Source of the DNA: Acinetobacter halotolerans
GTDB taxonomy: Bacteria > Pseudomonadota > Gammaproteobacteria > Pseudomonadales > Moraxellaceae
Direction: 5' to 3'
Assembly: GCF_004208515.1 (NCBI RefSeq)
Contig: NZ_SGIM01000016.1
Location: 1-54,799, forward strand
DNA: 54,799 nt
Below, piece by piece: positions 9,500 through 16,984 of the stretch (its first letter is position 1; each line of letters opens with the position of its first letter). A model generated the notes under the pieces. It did not search any database. It was given only the letters and a program-made list of their open reading frames with translations, and had not been told where the DNA came from. Made by a program: the position numbers and the translations under genes.

Positions 9500-9643
9500 A
9501 TGCGCGTGGAAATATAGGAGAGTAAATAGGTGGAATGCTCAAAAGTTGCATCGCATTTGCTACTTTTTGGAATTGTATCGGAAAAAAGTTGCCTTTACTC
9601 TCTGTTATAAAAATATATCACTTTAATTTGATAGGAAAAGTAA

Positions 9644-10414
9644 ATGAAAATTCAAGGAAAGCACTTCGTTATTACAGGTGGTGGTTCAGGTCTTGGTGCT
9701 GCAACGGCTGAATATTTAGTTGAAAAAGGTGCATCAGTTACTTTGGTCGATATGAATGCTGAAGTTGGAGAACAACAGGCACAGGCTTTGGGTGAAAAAG
9801 CCGAGTTTGTGAAATTAGATGTTACGGATGAACAGGCAGCAGAGCAATTCTTTAAAACTGTGCTGGAGAAACATGGCAGTTTGCATGGTTTAGTGAACTG
9901 TGCAGGAATTGGGCCATCGGCAAAAGTAATCGGAAAAGAAGGGGTGCATGATCTCGCTATGTTCTCAAAAACCTTGCATATCAATGTGACAGGTACCTTT
10001 AATATGCTGCGTTTAGCAGCAGATGCCATGAGTAAAAATACTGTAAATGAAGATGATGAAGATCGCGGCGTGATTGTGAATACAGCTTCAGTTGCTGCTT
10101 TTGATGGTCAAATTGGTCAGGCGGCTTATTCAGCATCTAAAGGAGCTGTAGTAGCAATGACCTTACCCATTGCACGTGAGTTAGCGCGGCATGCGATTCG
10201 TGTGATGACGATTGCACCGGGGATTATGGAAACACCAATGCTCAAAGGTTTACCACAAAATGTACAGGATGCTTTAGGACAAATGGTTCCTTATCCATCT
10301 CGTTTAGGTCGTCCTGAGGAGTTTGCCCGTCTAGTTGCACATATTGCAGAAAACTCATATCTAAATGGTGAGGTGATTCGCTTGGATGGTGCGATTCGTA
10401 TGGCTGCTAAGTAA
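9644..10414 (+). CDS. SDR-family dehydrogenase, probable 3-hydroxyacyl-CoA dehydrogenase type
   Basis: 256-residue classical short-chain dehydrogenase. The NAD-binding TGGGSGLG (11-18) is followed by D at the end of strand 2 (VDMN, NAD preference). NCAG (about 86-89), the catalytic Ser in [11 protein letters not shown], and YSASK (about 161-165) are present, as is the PG motif APGIMETPM. The overall sequence resembles the HSD17B10/type II 3-hydroxyacyl-CoA dehydrogenase group, suggesting a role in fatty or branched acyl-CoA breakdown. The divergent AraC regulator supports inducible use. Substrate is inferred, not shown. Confidence 0.85.
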   Translation: MKIQGKHFVITGGGSGLGAATAEYLVEKGASVTLVDMNAEVGEQQAQALGEKAEFVKLDVTDEQAAEQFFKTVLEKHGSLHGLVNCAGIGPSAKVIGKEGVHDLAMFSKTLHINVTGTFNMLRLAADAMSKNTVNEDDEDRGVIVNTASVAAFDGQIGQAAYSASKGAVVAMTLPIARELARHAIRVMTIAPGIMETPMLKGLPQNVQDALGQMVPYPSRLGRPEEFARLVAHIAENSYLNGEVIRLDGAIRMAAK

Positions 10415-10430
10415 ATTTGAAGTCAATGTA

Positions 10431-10459
10431 AAACGATGGGTCATAACCCATCGTTTTTT
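10431..10459 (+). terminator. Rho-independent terminator after the SDR gene
   Basis: 11-bp perfect arms (10431-10441, 10446-10456), 4-nt loop, T-run to 10459. Confidence 0.9.
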
Positions 10460-10532
10460 CGTTTCTGATTGATAGATGGAATGTATTCTGTTTGTAGCCT
10501 ATTTTGACGCATGATTAATTTGCTTATATATT

Positions 10533-10551
10533 GATAATGAAAACTATTATC
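10533..10551 (+). promoter_or_regulatory. Fur box upstream of the exported superoxide dismutase
   Basis: GATAATGAAAACTATTATC matches the 19-bp Fur consensus GATAATGATAATCATTATC at 16 of 19 positions and extends to a perfect 8-bp inverted repeat (TTGATAAT/ATTATCAA). It lies 16 bases before the ATG at 10568, where a bound repressor would block transcription. It predicts induction when iron is scarce. Confidence 0.75.
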
Positions 10552-10567
10552 AAATTGGATTGAAATA

Positions 10568-11251
10568 ATGCGATATCTGAACAAAGGTTTATTTGCTTTA
10601 GTTGTGTGCTCGAGCTTAAGTATGTCTGCTTTTGCAGATTTCACACAAGCGCCGTTACCCTACAAAAGTGATGCTTTAGAGCCTGCCATTGATCAGCAAA
10701 CGATGGAAATTCACTATGGTAAACATCACAAAGCTTATGTTGATAATTTAAATGCTCAGATCAAGACGTATCCTGAATTGGATAAATTAAGCGTAGAGCA
10801 AATCCAACAACAGATTTCTAAATATAACGCCGCAGTTCGTAATAATGGTGGTGGGCATTTTAACCATGCTTTCTTTTGGGAGAGCCTAGCGCCAACCAAT
10901 AAAACAGGGAAGGCAAATGCCAAGTTGTTAAAGCAAATTAATCAAGATTTTGGTTCATTCAAAGCCTTTCAAGAACAATTTAATCAAGCAGCGACCAGTC
11001 GTTTTGGCTCAGGTTGGGCATGGTTAATTGTAAACCCACAAGGCAAATTAGAAGTTACTTCAACCCCAAACCAAGATAATCCATTGATGGATATTGCGGA
11101 GAAGAAAGGTCAACCTTTGCTTGGCTTAGATGTTTGGGAACATGCCTATTACTTAAAATATCAAAATCGTAGAGCTGATTATACCAACGCCTTTTGGAGC
11201 GTTGTGAATTGGAATAAAGTCAATGAACGCTATGCGAAAGCTGTAAAATAG
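10568..11251 (+). CDS. sod: Exported Fe/Mn-family superoxide dismutase
   Basis: Converts superoxide to hydrogen peroxide and oxygen. 227 residues with a signal peptide (MRYLNKGLFALVVCSSLSMSAFA), so the enzyme should act in the periplasm, unlike the usual cytosolic SodB/SodA. Metal ligands are His49, His100, Asp188 and His192 (IHYGKHH, GGHFNHAFFW, DVWEHAYY). The GGH at 96-97 before the second ligand is the Mn-type arrangement rather than the AAQ of Fe-SODs. The Fur box upstream fits a manganese or cambialistic enzyme made when iron is low. Metal use is inferred. Confidence 0.9.
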   Translation: MRYLNKGLFALVVCSSLSMSAFADFTQAPLPYKSDALEPAIDQQTMEIHYGKHHKAYVDNLNAQIKTYPELDKLSVEQIQQQISKYNAAVRNNGGGHFNHAFFWESLAPTNKTGKANAKLLKQINQDFGSFKAFQEQFNQAATSRFGSGWAWLIVNPQGKLEVTSTPNQDNPLMDIAEKKGQPLLGLDVWEHAYYLKYQNRRADYTNAFWSVVNWNKVNERYAKAVK

Positions 11252-11317
11252 GTTTTACATACATTCATCTGTTGAAGTGTGAATAGTTGATTGGAACTTT
11301 CTAATCGGTTAATTCAA

Positions 11318-11347
11318 AAAAAGCGATGGTAATGGCCATCGCTTTTT
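11318..11347 (+). terminator. Rho-independent terminator after sod
   Basis: 12-bp perfect arms (11318-11329, 11336-11347), 6-nt loop, five T residues at the end of the arm. Confidence 0.88.
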
Positions 11348-11441
11348 CTTATTTTAATTGCGCGATTCCCGAATAAAAATAGCTGATATAACAGTTGGTA
11401 ACTTTTAATATGATAATTGCTCGACTTCTCCGACAAAACTA

Positions 11442-12458
11442 TTAAATTGCCCACCGTTTATAGGCGCGATTAAAACTGGATATAGATGAGTAGCCCAGTT
11501 TTTTTGCGACGTCATCTTTGGTTATAAAAGGATTTAGGAGTAATTTTTGAGCTTTGGTTTTGCGTACATCATCATACAGTAGTTGAAAACTCACTTCTTT
11601 TTCTTGCAACATCCGTTGTAATGTTCGTTTGGTGAGATTTAACTTTTTTGCAACTTGATCAATGCTTAACAAACCTTCAACTTCATCATCAATCAGTTGT
11701 TTTACCCGATACAAAATATCTTGTGTTGTTGCAAGGTCGTCTAATTCTTTTTGGCAAAGAAGTTTGAATTTTTCTGAGGTGAGTGGGTCTGACATGCTTA
11801 ACGGCATATCCAAAAGCTTGGTTGAGGTGATTAAACAAGTACGTGGTTGTTCATAACGGATTTCTTCAAAAGTAGCCGTTAATATTTCATTAAAACGAGA
11901 AAAATATTGTGGATATTTACACTGTAAATCGATGCTTGGTTTAAAGCCAGGAATGAAAAACCTAACTAAATGTACAAAACCCGTCAAAAAGAAAACACAG
12001 CTAAATTCATAGGCTTGCAAATCAACACGATCATTGAAATTGATCGCAGCACTATCATAAATAATATGGTAATACGCCCGTTCTTGCTCAATTGTAAAAT
12101 TTAATTCAACAAAGGAGCACTGCAAGCTCACAAATTGATTGATCGTTTCAATCGCTTCAAGGGCATTTTTTGATATCGCGACTGTAAACCCGAGCAGACC
12201 ATGAGAGCTGATTTTTAATTGGCTACCCGCATAGAATCCAATTCCTTGTTCCTGCGTGAGTTCAATCGTACGAGTAATCACTTTCTTAAAAGAAGAAAGG
12301 CTAATTTTATAGTTCAAATCATTTAATTTTTCTATTTCAACTCCTGTTCCCCAAAATAATTCTTCAATCGAAATATCCCACCGTGATACGACTTCACTGA
12401 TCAAGTGGGCATACGAGCTACTAATAAAATGTTGATTATGATGGCGCGGAATACTCAT
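11442..12458 (-). CDS. AraC-family transcriptional regulator next to the lipase genes
   Basis: 338 residues. The N-terminal 20-200 is the Arabinose_bd-like ligand domain (GIGFYAGSQLKISSHGLLGFTVAISK), and the C-terminal HTH lies at about 255-336 (VAKKLNLTKRTLQRMLQEKEVSFQLLYDDVRKTKA, split here as two helices, then LGYSSISSFNRAYKRW). The protein ends right after the second helix, slightly shorter than usual. It is divergent from lipA with a 280-nt gap, so it is a good candidate for the lipase regulator; a fatty-acid effector would be logical but is only a guess. Confidence 0.87.
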   Translation of the reverse strand: MSIPRHHNQHFISSSYAHLISEVVSRWDISIEELFWGTGVEIEKLNDLNYKISLSSFKKVITRTIELTQEQGIGFYAGSQLKISSHGLLGFTVAISKNALEAIETINQFVSLQCSFVELNFTIEQERAYYHIIYDSAAINFNDRVDLQAYEFSCVFFLTGFVHLVRFFIPGFKPSIDLQCKYPQYFSRFNEILTATFEEIRYEQPRTCLITSTKLLDMPLSMSDPLTSEKFKLLCQKELDDLATTQDILYRVKQLIDDEVEGLLSIDQVAKKLNLTKRTLQRMLQEKEVSFQLLYDDVRKTKAQKLLLNPFITKDDVAKKLGYSSISSFNRAYKRWAI

Positions 12459-12737
12459 AACGCGAATAAAAATCCTTTTTTAAATTGAAGCGATTGATCT
12501 AGAAAATAATGTAGCACTTATACTTTGAAAATGTACATTCATCGGAATTTTGTAACTCAATAAAAAAATTGGCGTGTAATGATATGATTTTGGCGTGGTT
12601 TGTTTTAGTCTAAAAATCACACAATATTTCTTGCGAGTATACTTTTGCAAGTCTTTTGTATGTTTGGAATGATTCCTCATACGAAGTTTAAAGACAATAT
12701 TGTTGTAATAAAAATGAAAAATGCTTGGAGCAAAAAC

Positions 12738-13757
12738 GTGAAGAAAAAATATTTAAATGCGATGGCTTTAATGACGGGCCTGTTAGTGAGTAGTGGATCT
12801 GTTGTTCATGCAGGTTTGTTCGACTTTCTATCACCAAAAGCATCATGGCAAAATTGTGATGTAAACTCATGCTATGTTGGTGGAAGCGCAAAAGTAACAT
12901 CTGACTATGCGAAAACCAAATATCCAATTTTATTAGCACATGGGATGGCGGGCTTTTCTGCGGTTGGTCCAATGCAATATTGGCATGGGATTACAGAGGA
13001 CTTAGTTGGTAATGGTGCAAATGTCTTTGTGGCACAACAAGCATCCTTTAACTCGTCAGAAGTTCGTGGTGAGCAGTTATTACTCCAAACCAAACAGGTT
13101 TTAGCGATTACAGGTGCCGAGAAAGTGAACTTAATTGGACATAGCCATGGCACACATTCGATTCGATATGTGGCAGGTCTATTACCGAACAGAGTTGCAT
13201 CAGTAACTGCAGTAGGTGGTCCTGTGAAAGGCTCTGATGTTGCTGATGCAGTATATGCCTTTACACAATCACCTGTCGGGCCTGCGGCTACTCCAGTTTT
13301 AGAAGCAGCGATAAATGCCTTTGGTGCTTTGGTGGGAATTGGCTCTGGAAATTATTATGACCAAGATGCGTTAGCAGGTCTTAATTCATTAACAACTTCA
13401 GGGTCTGCTGCTTTTAATCAACGCTTCCCAGCAGGCGTACCAACCACAGCTTGTGGATCAGGGACAGAGCTTGCAAGTAATGGTGTCAGATACTATTCAT
13501 GGAGTGGAACAAGTCCTTTCACCAATGCATTAGATCCAATGGATTATGCATTAACTGCAACATCTTTGATCATACCTGGTGAAAGTGATGGCCTCGTTCC
13601 TCGTTGTTCGAGTCACTTGGGTACAGTGATACGCGATAACTATGCATTTAATCACTTAGATGAAGTCAATCAGGTATTAGGACTAGTCGGTTTTCTGCAA
13701 AACCCTGTGACACCATTTCGTCTTCATGCAAACCGCTTGAAAAATCACAACCTTTAA
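12738..13757 (+). CDS. lipA: Secreted triacylglycerol lipase (family I, foldase-dependent)
   Basis: Start set at GTG 12738 because GGAG sits seven bases upstream and translation begins with a textbook signal peptide (VKKKYLNAMALMTGLLVSS...VVHA). Longer ATG-initiated frames from 12645 or 12714 would bury it. The 339-residue precursor has the oxyanion HGMAGF, the nucleophile pentapeptide GHSHG (Ser near 135), the acid ESDG, the His in NHLDEVN and a Cys pair (TACGSG, PRCSSH) expected to form a disulfide. It hydrolyses triglycerides outside the cell after folding by the downstream foldase and export by type II secretion, as known for family I.1/I.2 lipases. Confidence 0.93.
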   Translation: MKKKYLNAMALMTGLLVSSGSVVHAGLFDFLSPKASWQNCDVNSCYVGGSAKVTSDYAKTKYPILLAHGMAGFSAVGPMQYWHGITEDLVGNGANVFVAQQASFNSSEVRGEQLLLQTKQVLAITGAEKVNLIGHSHGTHSIRYVAGLLPNRVASVTAVGGPVKGSDVADAVYAFTQSPVGPAATPVLEAAINAFGALVGIGSGNYYDQDALAGLNSLTTSGSAAFNQRFPAGVPTTACGSGTELASNGVRYYSWSGTSPFTNALDPMDYALTATSLIIPGESDGLVPRCSSHLGTVIRDNYAFNHLDEVNQVLGLVGFLQNPVTPFRLHANRLKNHNL

Positions 13758-13767
13758 AAACATAATT

Positions 13768-13798
13768 ATCAAGGGAGTAATGGATTTACTCCCTTGAT
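13768..13798 (+). repeat. Strong hairpin between lipase and foldase genes
   Basis: 13-bp perfect arms (13768-13780, 13786-13798) with a 5-nt loop, 10 bases after the lipA stop. No T-run follows on either strand, so it is more likely a partial terminator or an mRNA 3' stabiliser that lowers foldase output relative to lipase. Confidence 0.7.
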
Positions 13799-13841
13799 TC
13801 AAAATAGATTCAACGATTAATTAAAAATAGAGTAAAGGAAT

Positions 13842-14876
13842 ATGAGTGCCAAGTTTTTAAATAATAAGACAATAATTTTAGTAAGTGTTGCGTGTTTATT
13901 TATTATATTGGCTCTAATTTATTGGGCTTTTAAACCCTCAGTGCAAAATCAAAGCAGTCAAAATGATCTAAGCGCACAAAGCCTCATGAAAAATAGCATG
14001 TTGCCAAATAGTGGGCAGGAAAGCACAAAAGGTAAATTGCCAATACTTGCACCTTCTTTGCAGGGCACTGAAATTGACTGTCCTATTCAAGTCGACGCAA
14101 ATGGAAAATTGATTTTAAGTGTGGGTATTCGGAGTTGTTTTGATTATTTCTTCTCTGGGCTAGGTGAAAAAACTGAACCTGAGCTTATTTTAGATATTCG
14201 ACAATACTTAACAGCAACTTTGCCTGAAACGGCTGCAAGTTATGCAAGTTATTTACTTGATCAATATGTGGCCTATACCCATACCTTGAAAAACCTTCGA
14301 ACCAGTACTTATTTTAAAAGTGACGATATTGATAAATTCCAAAATATCATTGATCAAATGGCAAAGTTACAACAACAGTTTTTTAATGAGGCAGAAATTC
14401 AAGCATTTTTTGGAAATGAAAGAAGCCTGAATCAGTTTAGTATTGATCAAATGCGGATTCACGCAAATAAAAGTTTAACCTCGCAGCAAAAAGCGGCAGA
14501 GCTGGCGCAGCTGATTGATCATTTACCACCAACGATGGCAGATGGTGTGAGAGTTTCAATGCAATTTTCTGAATTGCAGCAACTTACTCAAGAAATTAAA
14601 GAAAAGGGTGGTTCAGCGAAAGAACTTCGAAATATGCGTGAGAGTTTATTGGGACCAGAAGCAGCGGATCGTTTAGAAAAAGTTGATCATGAAGAAGCTG
14701 TATGGCAAAAGCAGGTCAATCATTATCTGTCAGAGCGTCAGCGAATTTTGCAAAGTGATGTGGATGATGCAAATAAACAGAAATCAATTAACCAACTTCG
14801 GAATAGTACATTTGGTACTAAAGAGGAGTTATTGAGAGCGCAGTCTTATGAAATTATGCATGATCAGAAGAGCTAA
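13842..14876 (+). CDS. lifO: Lipase-specific foldase (lipase chaperone)
   Basis: 344 residues, inner-membrane-anchored steric chaperone that folds LipA in the periplasm. One N-terminal membrane segment (about 11-30, IILVSVACLFIILALIYWAF) is followed by a variable Ser/Gln-rich linker. The family signature RxxFDY(F/C) appears as RSCFDYFFSGLGE at about 93-105, then a long all-helical region rich in Gln/Glu. AAGGA precedes the ATG. The gene lies 84 nt after lipA in the same direction. It is often called lipB or lif in related species. Confidence 0.92.
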   Translation: MSAKFLNNKTIILVSVACLFIILALIYWAFKPSVQNQSSQNDLSAQSLMKNSMLPNSGQESTKGKLPILAPSLQGTEIDCPIQVDANGKLILSVGIRSCFDYFFSGLGEKTEPELILDIRQYLTATLPETAASYASYLLDQYVAYTHTLKNLRTSTYFKSDDIDKFQNIIDQMAKLQQQFFNEAEIQAFFGNERSLNQFSIDQMRIHANKSLTSQQKAAELAQLIDHLPPTMADGVRVSMQFSELQQLTQEIKEKGGSAKELRNMRESLLGPEAADRLEKVDHEEAVWQKQVNHYLSERQRILQSDVDDANKQKSINQLRNSTFGTKEELLRAQSYEIMHDQKS

Positions 14877-14921
14877 AATACATAAATCTTAGGCGTGTAA
14901 AAAATGAAAAATGCTTCAATT

Positions 14922-14952
14922 CAAGGAATCTCATTCAAGTGAGATTTCCTTG
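14922..14952 (+). terminator. Probable terminator after lifO
   Basis: 12-nt arms with one bulged T (14922-14933, 14940-14952), followed on the plus strand by GTTAGTTTTTG. It overlaps the last codons of the convergent PDZ gene. Confidence 0.55.
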
Positions 14953-15701
14953 GTTAGTTTTTGACCTTTTCGGAGGATTTCAAATTCCACTGTTCCTGAA
15001 TTTAGGTAATTAGACATATCCACAAAATTGCTGACATCTCTGACGGTATTATTATTAATTTTTAATATAATATCATCTTCAAGAATTGTTCCAAATGCGG
15101 GAGAATTCTTAGATATTACTTTAGCTTTGATACCTTCTAATTGTCCTGTTTTAGACTTGTCTAGGTCAGATAGGTCTATAGGATATATACCTGTAATTGA
15201 TTCAAATTTATAAAAATAACTTACAATATATTCTTTTTGTGCATTATATCGTGGCGCAGTTTGTATTAATGAGCTATTTGAGGAAGCATAAGAGTTGTCA
15301 TTTGAATTGTCAAAGTTAGACTGCATTATTGATTTTTGAGGAAAAGGTGCGGAGAAACTGTAATAATCGACACTCCCTGTTGGCTTATCATTACTAAACA
15401 GTACAATCTGGGCACCCATTCGATCAGCTCGTTTTTCTAGCGCCGCAACAACATGTTCATAACCTCTAAAATCATCTCTACCATTAAATATTTGGGATTT
15501 AATAGGAATATATCCTTCTTCTAGTAACTGCTTTGTTGAGGTATCAAACTCATCTGTTTTGAGTGCTTGAGCTTTAGTAAATGGAGAGATTTTGGGCTTT
15601 TTTAATGAGGGAATTGGTATATAGATATTTGCATATATATTTGAACTTGTAGTAAGCAATAAAATTATAGGGCAGATGAATTTCAGTAAATCTTTTTGCA
15701 T
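14931..15701 (-). CDS. Secreted PDZ-domain protein of unknown function
   Basis: 256 residues. The signal peptide (1-24) ends at SNIYA. Residues 50-115 contain LLEEGYIPIKSQIFNG and ALEKRADRMGAQIVLFS, a pattern seen in several uncharacterised bacterial envelope proteins. A Ser/Asn-rich low-complexity stretch follows (about 125-145). The C-terminal PDZ domain at about 170-256 has SPAFGTILEDDIILKINNN and a closing FEILRKGQKLTKEISL. There is no protease domain in front, so it may be an adaptor rather than an enzyme. It is visibly more AT-rich than its neighbours, has many ATA/TTA codons and sits beside the small CRISPR locus, suggesting acquired DNA. Confidence 0.75.
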   Translation of the reverse strand: MQKDLLKFICPIILLLTTSSNIYANIYIPIPSLKKPKISPFTKAQALKTDEFDTSTKQLLEEGYIPIKSQIFNGRDDFRGYEHVVAALEKRADRMGAQIVLFSNDKPTGSVDYYSFSAPFPQKSIMQSNFDNSNDNSYASSNSSLIQTAPRYNAQKEYIVSYFYKFESITGIYPIDLSDLDKSKTGQLEGIKAKVISKNSPAFGTILEDDIILKINNNTVRDVSNFVDMSNYLNSGTVEFEILRKGQKLTKEISLE

Positions 15702-15818
15702 GATAAATCTCTTATAATCTGTTTATATAATTTAACAAATTGTTTATTTAAAAGCGATATATGTAATTATTTTTACTAGTCGTTATTGGCTTTCATTAGG
15801 TTATTTTTATTTGATCTA

Positions 15819-15906
15819 TTACTAAGCTGCCTATACGGCAGTTAACGTTAATCGAAATTGTCGTTCGGGCTTTACTGCTTTCTAAGCTGCCTATGCGGCA
15901 GTGAAC
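15819..15906 (-). CRISPR. Minimal type I-F-like CRISPR: two repeats, one 32-nt spacer
   Basis: Two 28-nt repeats (15879-15906 and 15819-15846) flank a spacer of exactly 32 nt (15847-15878), the standard I-F spacer length. Read on the minus strand the first repeat begins GTTCACTGCC and ends GGCAGCTTAGAAA, the type I-F consensus with its CTGCC/GGCAG Cas6f hairpin. The second differs at positions 4, 12 and 26 only, the usual decay of the trailer-end repeat, so the leader should lie to the right (15907 onward, AT-rich). The hairpin is intact in both. No cas gene is in the window. Confidence 0.85.
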
Positions 15907-16153
15907 TATAAAATAGCATAAATAAATTAAGCAAAAACATAAAGTTGAACGCTAGTTTATGTAAATACCCAAAGTTTTTACGCCATAGTGTAACTTATTG
16001 ATTTTATTAGGCTGTTAAAGAGTAATGAAAATATTGGGGTAAAAGTGGGAATTTGTCAAAGTAAAATCATTGTAGATATAACACTTATTCCTTTGCTAAA
16101 TCATTTTACGCACTTAAAATCAAGAATGAATGATTCACTAGAGAAGAAAGAAC

Positions 16154-16927
16154 GTGTCTGACCATCGAGAAAATGCATTTGAACTAAGTGACGATGAAAT
16201 GCATCTATATAGTCGTCAGATTTTATTAGATGGTTGGGATATAGAAGCGCAAGAAAGGCTAAAACTTGCCAATGTTTTGATTATAGGTGCAGGGGGAATT
16301 GGTTGTACTAGCGCAGAACTCCTCGCGCGAGCTGGTGTTGGTAAAATAACCATAGTGGATGCAGATACCATTGAAATGAGTAATCTACAACGACAGATCG
16401 CATTTACTTCAAATGACTTGGGGCGATACAAAGCTGAAGTTCTCGCTAAACATCTCCAAGACATTAACCCACATATACGAGTCAACTATCAAAATATACG
16501 ATTTGATGAAACGAATGCTGATGATTTAGTACAGCACCAAGATGTAGTTTTAGATGGTTGTGATAATTTTACTACTCGATATCTAGTAAATTTAACCTGT
16601 AGAACCCAGCAAGTCCCATTGATTAGTGCATCTGCTATTGGTTTTGAAGGGCAGTTGTTTATGGTAGATACAGATTCAGCTTGTTATGAATGTTTATTTC
16701 CTAAAGAACAGCACGTAAATGAAGGCTTGCGTTGTGCCGAGTCTGGGGTACTAGCGACCACACCTGTAATGATAGCGTCATTACAAGCGCATCACACTTT
16801 GCTTTATTTAGGTTTGGGCTTAACACCCCTTAAGCAAAAACTGTTACTTTGGAATGGTTTAAACCTTTCACAGCGCATTCTACAATTTGAAAAAGATGTA
16901 AATTGTCCAGTTTGTCAGGCAACTTGA
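16154..16927 (+). CDS. moeB: Molybdopterin-synthase adenylyltransferase (MoeB/ThiF family)
   Basis: Adenylates the C-terminal glycine of a sulfur-carrier protein (MoaD, or ThiS in paralogues) in molybdenum-cofactor synthesis. The start is GTG 16154 after GAAGAAAG. 257 residues: YSRQILLDGWD (about 20-30), the nucleotide-binding IGAGGIGC (about 48-55), the catalytic region SNLQRQIAFTSNDLGRYKAE (about 76-95), GCDNFTTRYL, and a zinc site of two CxxC pairs (CYEC near 177, CPVC near 253). The R-x-Q-R-Q pattern is conserved. No MoaD or ThiS gene is adjacent, so MoeB versus ThiF is not proven. Confidence 0.9.
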   Translation: MSDHRENAFELSDDEMHLYSRQILLDGWDIEAQERLKLANVLIIGAGGIGCTSAELLARAGVGKITIVDADTIEMSNLQRQIAFTSNDLGRYKAEVLAKHLQDINPHIRVNYQNIRFDETNADDLVQHQDVVLDGCDNFTTRYLVNLTCRTQQVPLISASAIGFEGQLFMVDTDSACYECLFPKEQHVNEGLRCAESGVLATTPVMIASLQAHHTLLYLGLGLTPLKQKLLLWNGLNLSQRILQFEKDVNCPVCQAT

Positions 16928-16984
16928 TCGGTAATATCAGCAAACTTTGCTAAACTAATGCCATCTTCGAGGCAATGAAAGATT

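Noticed and set aside
9652..10029. 125-codon antisense frame within the SDR gene
   Set aside because: Complementary-frame artefact; Cys/Ser/Pro-rich translation without motifs.
12645..12737. N-terminal extension of the lipase to ATG 12645
   Set aside because: It would place 31 residues before a clean signal peptide; GTG 12738 has a well-spaced GGAG.
15847..15878. Spacer as a self-targeting guide within this window
   Set aside because: Scanning by eye for its first eight bases with a CC PAM found no match in the window; a full search was not possible.
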